Source: Syncephalis fuscata
Lineage: Eukaryota; Zoopagomycota; Zoopagomycetes; Zoopagales; Piptocephalidaceae
DNA: 64,000 nucleotides
Direction of reading: 5' to 3'
Assembly (NCBI GenBank): GCA_025786725.1
Contig: JAHLTZ010000025.1
Coordinates: forward strand, 248,001-312,000
A program made the position numbers and the translations under genes. Shown here piece after piece: positions 49,257-57,947 of the stretch. The notes below the pieces were generated by a model. The model was not told the DNA's origin and did not search any database. It saw nothing but the letters and a program-made list of their open reading frames with translations. Position 1 is the first letter of the stretch. Each line of letters starts with the position of its first letter.

Positions 49257-52127
49257 ATGAAGCTTTCTATTGCCGTCGTTTGCACCATTGTCGTGGCTCT
49301 TGTGGCCAATACAGCCGTGGTGGATGCTAAACCAGCTTTAGTTCGCCGTGGTATGTTGCAATAACAATAAATATACCATAATATTTTATTTACTAACAGC
49401 ATTTTTAAATAATAATTATAATAGATCGTAAGTTATATTGTATGCTAACTAATTACCCACTGATTATATACCATGTACTGTGTGCGTCAACAAATAAATA
49501 TCATAGCTGGTAGGTTGCATTACATATCAATAGAACATACACTAATTATGCACCATGTACTACATCCATTAACTAATTAACATTAGGTGAATGTAAGTTT
49601 ATTGTATATTAATTGATTACTCACTAATTGCATGTTATGCACTATGTGTATCAACAAATTAACACTAATAGGCCGTAAGTAATATTATATATTGTTAACT
49701 TAGACATTAATTATATACCGTGTATTATGTGTATCAACAATTCAATGCCATAGTTGGTAGGTTGTATTTTGCTTTAACTGATTATGAGCTAATTATATAC
49801 TATGCACCACGTATATCAATAACTTAAACTAATAGTGTGTAAGTTATATTTTACATTAATTGAACATTGATTAATTACATATCGTGTATCGTATATATCA
49901 ATAATTTAATAATAGGTGGTAAGTAGCATTGTATGTTGCTGATTTATAAATTAATTATATATCGTGTATTGTGTATATCAATAACTGGGTGGAATAGTTG
50001 GTAAGTGACATTGCATATTATTTTATTTTATTTTGAAAAGCTTGTGAGCCCCCGCTGCATATAATTAAATAATTTGCGCTGCTTCGCACTATATTTGGAC
50101 TTTTCCAAGCTTTTAACGGATGGAATGCCGCGTTTTTGCGCAAACCTAGTCCATATAGATTTTACACGGGGCCATCTTCTTTTAAATGGTGCTACACAGC
50201 ACTATTCCCTTAAAGTTGGCCCCAATTGCTTTTTCCTCGGCTATTCTAGCCAAAGTCTTGTTTCCAAACCTACTTATTGGGTTCTGGTTTGCAATTTGTT
50301 AACTAGAGAAAACTGGAGAGATTTTTCACTTAAGGATTGATTTAAACCTCAGTTTAAATCCGGAATCTTCAGCTTGGGAAACACTGCCTTACCTACCGGG
50401 CTAGCAACGTTTCCCGTGGAATTGTATATTAGCTGATTATACACTAATTATATCCATGTATTGCATGTGCATTAATAATTTGATATTAACAGAAAGTAAG
50501 TTATATTTTATATTAGTTATTTACTTACTAATCATATTCATGTACTATGTATAAACAAATATTAATAGAATGTAAGTAGCATTATATATTAATTGATTAC
50601 TGGTCAACTATATACCGTGTATTGTCTGTATTAATAATTTACTATTAATAGGCAGTAGGTGATATTGTACATTAATTAAATATGCGCTAATTATGTGTCG
50701 TATGCTGTGTGCATTTATAATTTAATATTAATAGAGAGTAAGTTGTATTGTATATAAATTGACTATACATTAACTATAATATTTACTGGTGGTATTAATT
50801 ATTTGATATTAATAGAGAGTAAGTGGCACTGTATATTAATTGACTATACATTAATAATGCTATTTATTGCTAATATCAATTATTTAATGTTAATAGATTG
50901 TAAGTGATATTGTATATTAATTGGATATACATTAACTATGCTATTTACTGATTGTATTGATTATTTAATATTAATAGGGAGTAAGTGGTGTTGTATATTA
51001 ACTAACTATACATTAACTATACTATTTACTGATTGTATCAATTATTTAATATTAATAGTGGGTAAGTTGTATTGTATATTAATTTACTATACATTAACCA
51101 TGCTATTTACCTATGATATTGCTTATTTAATATTAATAGGTCGTAAGTGATGTTTTATATTAATTAGCTATACATTAACTATGCTATTTACTAATGGTAT
51201 TAATTATTTAATATTAATAGCTGGTAAGTCATATTTTATATTAATCGACTATACATTAAATATGCTATTTACTGGGTGTATTGCTTATTTAATATTAATA
51301 GAACGTAAGCTATATTGTATATTAATTGGCTATACATTAACTATACTATTTACTGATTGTATTGCTTATTTAATATTAATAGCTGGTAAGCTATCTTGTA
51401 TATTAATCGGCTATATATTAACTATGCTATTTACTAATTATATTAATTATTTAATATTAATAGTGGGTAAGTTGTATTGTATATTAATTTACTATACATT
51501 AACCATGCTATTTATTGATTGTACCAATTATTTAATATTACCAGCTTGTAAGTGATGTCTTATATTATTTAATTATACATTAACTATGCTATTTACTGAC
51601 GGTATTGCTTATTTAATATTAATAGGTCGTAAGTGGTATTATATTATCTGATTATACATTAACTATGTTATTTACTGATGGTATTGATTATTTAACATTA
51701 ATAGGTTGTAAGTTGCATGATATATTATCTGATTATACATTAACTATGCTATTTATTGATTGTACCAATTGTTTAATAATAATAGTTGGTAAGTTATATT
51801 GTATATTAATTGGATATACATTAACTATATACTATGTATTGTGTATCAACAACTTAATATTAATAGAATGTAAGCTGTACTGCATATTAATTGATTACTC
51901 ACTAATTATATGTTATTTATTGGTTGCACTAATTATTTAATATAATAGGCGGCGGTAAGTGGTATTTTATATTAATTGGCTATGCATTAATTACATGCTG
52001 TCTATTATGTGTATTAATATATTAATATTAATAGTTCGTAAGTTGTACTGTGTATTAACTGACTTATACATTAACTATACGACATGTAATATCTTTATTT
52101 ATAAATGCAGCCAACCCACAATCATAA
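49257..52127 (+). CDS. Secreted cysteine-rich peptide encoded by 28 micro-exons
   Basis: Exon 1 (49257-49350) encodes a signal peptide (MKLSIAVVCTIVVALVANTA) and ends at a dibasic LVRR, phase 1. Micro-exons follow, given as start then sequence: 49425 ATC, 49507 CTG, 49587 GTGAAT, 49672 GCC, 49754 TTG, 49836 TGT, 49916 GTG, 49998 TTG, 50493 AAA, 50569 AAT, 50652 GCA, 50735 AGA, 50816 AGA, 50897 ATT, 50978 GGA, 51059 TGG, 51140 GTC, 51221 CTG, 51302 AAC, 51383 CTG, 51464 TGG, 51545 CTT, 51626 GTC, 51705 GTT, 51786 TTG, 51867 AAT, 51949 GCGGCG and 52035 TTC. The last exon starts at 52111 and reaches TAA at 52125-52127. Each micro-exon lies between an AG and GTAAGT, GTAAGC or GTAGGT. Joined, they give 66 aa. 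The mature part starts DPGEC and has five Cys spaced C-x2-C-x3-C-x11-C-x3-C. Function is unknown; a secreted effector or defence-like peptide is a guess. The 3' end is uncertain (see findings). Confidence 0.8.
49351..52110 (+). repeat. Array of 29 related phase-1 introns, about 81-bp period
   Basis: Intron lengths are 73-80 nt except intron 9 (492 nt, carrying an insertion). From 50738 to 51704 almost all are exactly 78 nt, so the intron plus one codon repeats every 81 bp. The common pattern is GTAAGT, then TATTGTATATTAATT, TATACATTAACTATGCTATT and finally TTATTTAATATTAATAG. Introns 1-8 are more diverged but keep the same start and end. The units at 51059 and 51464 (405 bp, five units apart) share private variants, showing block duplication inside the array. 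Confidence 0.9.
50035..50425. mobile_element. GC-richer insertion inside intron 9 of the micro-exon gene
   Basis: About 390 bp of clearly different composition interrupts an otherwise normal intron. It starts near GAAAAGCTTGTGAGCCCCCG and ends near CGGGCTAGCAACGTTTCCCG. Flanks ATTGCATATTA (left) and ATTGTATATTA (right) could be a near-perfect target duplication or two copies of the normal intron start. A 9-bp hairpin, GATTTAAAC/GTTTAAATC, lies at 50339-50360. The minus strand contains CAGTGTTTCCC, loosely like hAT-element ends. No transposase is present, so the class is unknown. Confidence 0.45.
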
Positions 52128-54139
52128 AAGCATTAACATTGGTAGTGCAATCGGATCATTATTCCAATACACTTTAGGTATATATTCGGTGAAATGCAAG
52201 ACTATTTGACAACTACGCCGTCCAGTCTATTTATATCAAGTTTTGGCCAATGCTCCGGTTTATCCAGTCTCTAATCAATGGAATCATTATTTTGCCAACA
52301 ACTTTGCATTTAGTTGTTCCTATTCAACTGTGCAAGTTTATAGTAATAAACTTATGGTTCCATCTTAATTATATACAATCAAATTGCTATATCTATAATT
52401 ATATCATGTAAGCTATAAACATAGATTGTTATGGATAGTAGCAAAGCTATCATTATCATATAGCCAAGTAATAGTATGCTGAAATTAGAATAAATACGCT
52501 TTTTAATAAAACACGACAATAAAGCATACGATATTATAAAACAAAATAAATAGACAAAACGAATACGTGAATAGTAATAACAAAACTATACTGTATGCAA
52601 TTAGCCAATAGTAATGAACGAAATGGATCAAGATCTGCTAAAAGAATACAGTTAGCAATGAACTTTTAGCTTTTATTAATATAATTTCTACAATTTACAA
52701 TATTAATGATATAGACGGACATATAGTATATGTATACAGGATAGATATGTACAGCACAATAATAATGATAAATAAATAGTTTAATAACCAATGACACTCA
52801 TCACTCAGTTTCATCTTTAATAAAATGAATATTTAGTTTAAATAGGTGGCTATTATAGCTATTTAACTGCCAAATCACATTAAACAACCAATAGTATGTT
52901 TAATATTGTCGAAAAGTTAGCTTTATTTAGCTAATAAAAGTATCATAAGATTTAATACAAATCAAGTGGTTTAAATGGTTTGTTACAGCACTTTTTTAAG
53001 CTTCTTTCACCATGCTCCATGGCTTTTCTAAATTAGAACATTAGAGCGACTACTACAACATTTAGAAATGGATGTTACAAGTAAATTGTTTTAGTTTATT
53101 AATGACAAATGTCATGTTGACGGTTTTATTTTGCATATCTTCACTCTTGCTTGATACACCAACTAATTAATTTAAGTTGATCAAAGCAATAACACTTTTA
53201 TGTAATTCGGAATTATTTAATTGCTATATCTGATATTCAAAATACTCTAAATCAATCTAATCTTATTTGTTGGTTAGATTTAAAATCTAAAATATTTATT
53301 AATTAAATAATTTTTGTTTGCATTACACTTTATTTATTTTGATAGTTGTTTCATTAGTAGTTTGTGTTTGTTCAATAAAAACGGTTATTTAACATCAACT
53401 ACTGTTTCAACACAATTAGTGCTAATTTCTACATAGCATATTTTTGTATTGTATTTTTTTGAGTTGCATTTGCCGCAAGTATATTATCGAAAGTCTTTTA
53501 ACAAATAAATGCGATTGACATTACTGTTAATATTGCTACAATGAACTAAATTATGTAAATAAGCAAAGTTTTATAATCTAATTCATTTTAATTTATTATC
53601 AAAATTTATACAATTGTAACTATTGTTATAAGTTAAAGCCATTTGATACTAATAAGTATTATTATTAAACTAATATTAAAACATCTAAGTAAGCTACTAT
53701 TTCTATTTCTTTTTCCTTTAGCTACTTGGTCAAAGTTACATAATTTTATTACTAGTGTTATAGCAATGCCACCCTTTTTTTAGCGAATCAAAAGCATACC
53801 AAATTTTGTAATGAGAAATAATTGCATCTATTGAGCTATTATAATTGCTAGTATGTATTAAATAATTAAATACGCATTTAATGCTTTTAACGTTGGATAA
53901 CCATTTATACAGATTTAAAGTGTTATCAATTTTGATGGTTTGGCTAAGTCTAAACAAATAGCCAATTGTTAATATCAAATAAAGCAAGGGGATACACATC
54001 CCTTACATATTTTGCTTAAATGAAATTAAGGAGATGTTTGTATTAAATAGATTAGCTGGCCAAATATGCCAATATTCATTATCTCTTTAAGTTTGCACAA
54101 ATATCTATTTTTTCAATACGACTATATAATTGCTTAAAA
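52128..54139. other. Intergenic, with an open frame just after the micro-exon gene
   Basis: 52128-52368 stays open in one frame apart from a single TGA (52207-52209), described under findings. The rest, about 52370-54139, is AT-rich with no recognised gene or repeat. Confidence 0.5.
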
Positions 54140-54796
54140 ATGCAAGTGTTACACTTTATGTTTATTGCAGTATGGTGGCTGTTTTTAACCACAAACGAAG
54201 GACTGGCTCATGAAAATGAAAACACTGTCGATTTAATGAGCATTCCATTAAATGAAAAATCTACAACTACGGCAGAACCACACACTGCTCCCAATGCCAC
54301 CACGGCTACAACTATGGCTGCACCACACAATGCTACCAATGTTGCTAATACTACTATGGCCATCGTAGCTACCGCTAATAATACTAAAAGTATCATTAAC
54401 ACCAATACTAAACCAGCAGCTACTAGTATCAATGGCGGTAGTGCAACAATAGCCGTTAGCAATAACACAGCACTTGCAGCCAATACTACAAGCAAAGTTG
54501 GACAAGTTGCTACAGGTAATAGCTCTGTTAGTAATAGATCTAGTAGTCATAATACAGATGAGCAATTCCTATTTCCTCTACCAACTCTGACTGCAGCTGA
54601 TACCAGTCCAGCAAGTGCACCTGACACCAAAAATCAAACAGACCACAAATCAATACCAACAAGTCGTAATGCTACACGTAGTCGTATACGTAACAATCGA
54701 CAAGACTTGAATGATGCCAATAAATTTATGACTTATTGGTTTACTTGTCTAATGGCTGTATTAACCTCTAGTGCAGTTATATATTGGCATAAATAA
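54140..54796 (+). CDS. Mucin-like secreted or surface glycoprotein (218 aa)
   Basis: A single exon from the ATG at 54140. The signal peptide is MQVLHFMFIAVWWLFLTTNE. The body is a Thr/Ala/Asn/Ser-rich low-complexity region with many N-glycosylation sequons (NAT, NTT, NNT, NTS, NSS, NRS, NQT) and two internal TTT/TTM clusters. A basic stretch (RSRIRNNRQD) precedes a C-terminal hydrophobic segment (FMTYWFTCLMAVLTSSAVIY) ending in WHK. This is a wall or cell-surface glycoprotein layout, anchored by a C-terminal membrane helix or possibly a GPI signal. No conserved domain was recognised. Its 3' end lies 51 bp from the convergent gene at 54848. Confidence 0.75.
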   Translation: MQVLHFMFIAVWWLFLTTNEGLAHENENTVDLMSIPLNEKSTTTAEPHTAPNATTATTMAAPHNATNVANTTMAIVATANNTKSIINTNTKPAATSINGGSATIAVSNNTALAANTTSKVGQVATGNSSVSNRSSSHNTDEQFLFPLPTLTAADTSPASAPDTKNQTDHKSIPTSRNATRSRIRNNRQDLNDANKFMTYWFTCLMAVLTSSAVIYWHK

Positions 54797-54847
54797 AATA
54801 TTTTATTCACTAGAGTTAAATAAATGACGAATAAATGTTTTATTGTT

Positions 54848-56152
54848 TTATATTGGCACTTGTTTCAGCGCTAGCATTGCACATCGCTCCTTTGCTTCCT
54901 CGGGATAAAAGTAAACAGTCGATCCAGTATCTACATATACCGCAACTCTTGGACTTCCTACAAAATACAGCTTAATGCTACAGCTGTACATGCCGTTGGT
55001 TGTTCGCGTTAAACTATAAACCGGTGGCGCATAATCTAAATCACTGCACCGTTCCTCTAGTATTTGACTATAGCTAAGGCTGTCGCTGTTATCTACGCCA
55101 TTAGAAAAGCTTGTTGCATCGCTCGACCCATATTGCTGGGCAGTGGACGAGTAACATGTAGTATGGTTGCTGCTGTCTACCGAATGTGCTGGCTCTTTGC
55201 CACTCACAGTACCAGAAGCAATTTGATTATACATTTGCAACGCACAGTCATTTAGTGCATCAATAATACGCAAATGACTTGCTCTACTAAAAGCAATAAT
55301 GCCATCTATTTCTTTCTCGTGGAGATGCATAATCGATGTAAATGAACGGCCACTCTGTTTGATGGTAAATTCAGCCACTTGCTTGAGAGTTTGAACCATT
55401 GCTATTACTACTTTCAGTGGCTGTTCTTCAAGTTGTGGTCGTAAATTTGACACACAATCCCCTTTAACAATGCCTTCAAGCTCGTCGCTATCCATGTAGG
55501 CCAGTGTTGTATAGGCCAGATAAGCGCATTGTTCGCGTCCTACCGTTGGATCACCCGCTTGATCTGGAAAAACGGTTGGATCGAATGTATCTACTAGAAA
55601 CTCGCATCGTCCAATTCTCAAGCTACTTTGATACTTGGCTAGCGATAAATTGGTGCATTTTGCAACCTCTAACGGTACTTTATTCGCTAAAGCATTATCC
55701 AGCTGTTGCGGATCGTCCAACACAAGGCGAAATATTATTATAAAGTTGTTAGAGACTGGGAATATTGCTTCAGAATTTACATCTGGTTGGCCATTCACTA
55801 GTCTGTGGCCGTAAGAGGGAAGAGCTGGGCTATGCGGTAAACGTTTGTATAGTACTTCATCTAACGCTGCGCTAAATGTAGCGTGGCCAGACGGTGGAAT
55901 CAGTACTGTTTCTTCTAATTCATCATCAGGCGCCAGCTGAACACTTTCCAACAGTTGGCAGGTTAGCTTGATGTGTTCAGTGCCGCTAGAACCAAGACTA
56001 GGCGCTGACAGCACAGCAAGGCCTACTTCTGGCGTTTCTAGCAGCGGCTCGAGTCGTATAGCACCAAGCTCATCAAGAAGAGCTTCAAGCGCATCAGATG
56101 AAGGCAATATAGCATCTTCAGCTTGTATGCTGTCGAAATCACTAATAGTCAT
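54848..56152 (-). CDS. dsRNA-binding-motif-like protein (434 aa)
   Basis: A single exon from the ATG at 56152 (MTISDFDSIQ). The C-terminal 70 residues look like a double-stranded RNA-binding fold. There is an N-terminal helix SYSQILEERCSDLDYAPPVY, three strands ending in VAVYVDTGSTVYF, then the helix PEEAKERCAMLALKQV. A similar but weaker pattern lies at about residues 165-235 (PLEVAKCTNLSLAKYQ ... GREQCAYLAYTTLA). No nuclease or deaminase motif was seen. An RNA-binding adaptor role is inferred. The N-terminal 150 residues are acidic and poorly conserved-looking. No introns. Confidence 0.65.
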   Translation of the reverse strand: MTISDFDSIQAEDAILPSSDALEALLDELGAIRLEPLLETPEVGLAVLSAPSLGSSGTEHIKLTCQLLESVQLAPDDELEETVLIPPSGHATFSAALDEVLYKRLPHSPALPSYGHRLVNGQPDVNSEAIFPVSNNFIIIFRLVLDDPQQLDNALANKVPLEVAKCTNLSLAKYQSSLRIGRCEFLVDTFDPTVFPDQAGDPTVGREQCAYLAYTTLAYMDSDELEGIVKGDCVSNLRPQLEEQPLKVVIAMVQTLKQVAEFTIKQSGRSFTSIMHLHEKEIDGIIAFSRASHLRIIDALNDCALQMYNQIASGTVSGKEPAHSVDSSNHTTCYSSTAQQYGSSDATSFSNGVDNSDSLSYSQILEERCSDLDYAPPVYSLTRTTNGMYSCSIKLYFVGSPRVAVYVDTGSTVYFYPEEAKERCAMLALKQVPI

Positions 56153-56271
56153 CGTGGATTCAAACAAAGAAAAGACATATATATTACAAAGGAGGTAAAG
56201 AAAGATGGTGGTAAATTTATTGCCATTACAAATTAAAAAATACTAAAACGTTCATTTAAATGGCATCTACA

Positions 56272-57357
56272 TTATGCTGACGCTGTCTTGACCCATAGCT
56301 TGTGTGCACTAAGCATGCCTGACAATAGACCGGTCAAAGCTGGCCATCCGTCGGAGAACTGCCAATGGAACATATCATATGTGCAGAATCCAAGATCACC
56401 TAAGAATTTACCGCATGAAACGCGTAGCCAATACTGCTTGTCATACAAAGTAGCCAGTGTCTTTTCGGCCACTTGGATTGTTCTATGATCGGCGTCGCCG
56501 TCTGTCACATCTTGTTGTAGCCGTTTAATCATAAGCTTCTGCGTATCAATCTTATCTTGCAATGCTAATTGATCCTTAGCATTGGCATACAAGTCAAACC
56601 ATATACCGGTAAACCAGAAGCGAAGTGACCATACTTCCGATGGATCTTCCATCCATTTTGGTAGACAGTTGATGCGACATAGGCAGTATATATCGTCAAG
56701 AAGATCATTCATAAAACCAACTATAGGTGGCACACCACCCCATAGCCAACGTAGTAGCATAGCCGTCGATATCTGCGGTGGATTCTTGCTACTTTGTCCG
56801 TCGGTCAATTTACGGCCTGGCATATCCGATAGCCACTCGACTATTTCATCGTAAGGTTCCAACCAGTGGCCAAGACGAATAATCTTGCGTGTTGTGCTAA
56901 ATGCCTTTGTCAATGCTGACAAACGTTCTCGTAACAATGCGTCCTTTGGGGTTTTAAGTGCTTTCCATAACAGTACTTTTAATAAATACTGTATCAACTT
57001 CATTGTTTTGTCCCGACCATCTGTCTGACGAACAAAACGTATATAAAGTGCTAATAAAGGTACACCGGGTTTAATGGCCTGCCTTGGCGTCGATAATGGC
57101 GCCGCAGCCATCGACTTGGCTAGAACTGGCGTACCATTAGATGTCATTGGATTACTTGCCAGTTTGCTCGTTGGCAACAAAGTATAAGTTTGATTTAACG
57201 CTTTGCTTGTTATTACTTGCGCATTAATTGGTGTGGTAGCCAAGGTATTACCACTAGAGTTATTATTATTATTATTATTACTGCTATTATCTCCAGCTAC
57301 TTGGCTATCGATTGTTATTGTTGCTGTTGTTGAATCTTCAATAAAGTGAGGCCCCAT
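56272..57357 (-). CDS. PEX11: Peroxisomal membrane division protein PEX11-like (361 aa)
   Basis: A single exon. An N-terminal Asn/Thr-rich extension of about 120 residues is followed by the PEX11 region: DKTMKLIQYLLKVLLWKAL, LTKAFSTTRKIIRLGHWLEP, LLRWLWGGVPPIVGFMNDLL, then WSLRFWFTGIWFDLYANAKD. A final membrane-associated helix lies near WPALTGLLSGMLSAHK. This is the PEX11 fold, closest to the PEX11C-like group, which elongates and divides peroxisomes. The N-terminal extension is longer than usual and contains a short Asn run encoded by AAT/AAC codons. Confidence 0.85.
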   Translation of the reverse strand: MGPHFIEDSTTATITIDSQVAGDNSSNNNNNNNSSGNTLATTPINAQVITSKALNQTYTLLPTSKLASNPMTSNGTPVLAKSMAAAPLSTPRQAIKPGVPLLALYIRFVRQTDGRDKTMKLIQYLLKVLLWKALKTPKDALLRERLSALTKAFSTTRKIIRLGHWLEPYDEIVEWLSDMPGRKLTDGQSSKNPPQISTAMLLRWLWGGVPPIVGFMNDLLDDIYCLCRINCLPKWMEDPSEVWSLRFWFTGIWFDLYANAKDQLALQDKIDTQKLMIKRLQQDVTDGDADHRTIQVAEKTLATLYDKQYWLRVSCGKFLGDLGFCTYDMFHWQFSDGWPALTGLLSGMLSAHKLWVKTASA

Positions 57358-57947
57358 GGTGCCACGTTGTACAAACGTACTGCAGATGAGTTGAAAAAAG
57401 TTTCAATTGAAGATGAGACTCTAACAACGAATTCAGTACTAGAGCTGAGACTGCCTCAATGTGAAAATAGAATCTAGGCTATGCAGCGAATATGGTATGT
57501 TAATGCAAAGAAGGAAAGAGCTGTGGTGAGTTTAGAGATTAGCAACCACGTGGTGTGAGTAGAGTGATAAGCAGGAGTGAAAGTGGTGAACAGTGCCAAT
57601 GGCAGAAAATGTAAAGAAGCGTTAAAAAGTTTGACGCATATCAGTAGACTAATTTATTACCTCACTTTTAATTGTTCTATGATAGTAAATGGTTTTAGTG
57701 GTCAAGCGACTTTACATTCTATTTACTATGATAATGTCATTTTATCCTATATTCTAATTTCTTCAGCTGCAATTTATCCATTTATTATATTATCTATCAG
57801 TGCATTGGCTACTCATTGCATAAAACTAATAAAACTGCTTATTTATTGATGGTTGTATTTGTTGTAAATAATGATTTATCCTCTGTTATGCACATTGTAA
57901 TCTCTTCACTGGTATTCAGGCACTTTCTCTTGCCCAATTATAGCATT
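57358..57947. other. Intergenic, nothing recognised
   Basis: This 590-bp gap lies between the PEX11 start and the 3' end of the second secreted kinase-like gene. A 90-codon frame on the plus strand has no supporting signal. Confidence 0.6.

Noticed and set aside
49391-49434. Alternative acceptor at TACTAACAG (49399) that would end the micro-exon gene after a short second exon
   Set aside because: The AG directly abuts the branch-site TACTAAC, too close for normal use. The next AG at 49424 gives a normal 26-nt distance and opens the micro-exon chain.
50938-52177. Plus-strand frames of 70-124 codons with Ile/Leu/Tyr-rich repeats such as YLILIGSK and YLILIVGK
   Set aside because: They run through the introns of the micro-exon gene. 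They exist only because intron plus codon is 81 nt. The composition is that of AT-rich intron sequence.
54208-54565. Two minus-strand frames of 95 and 105 codons with hydrophobic residues
   Set aside because: They are antisense to the Thr/Ala/Asn-rich mucin-like gene. The hydrophobic composition is the complement of its codons.
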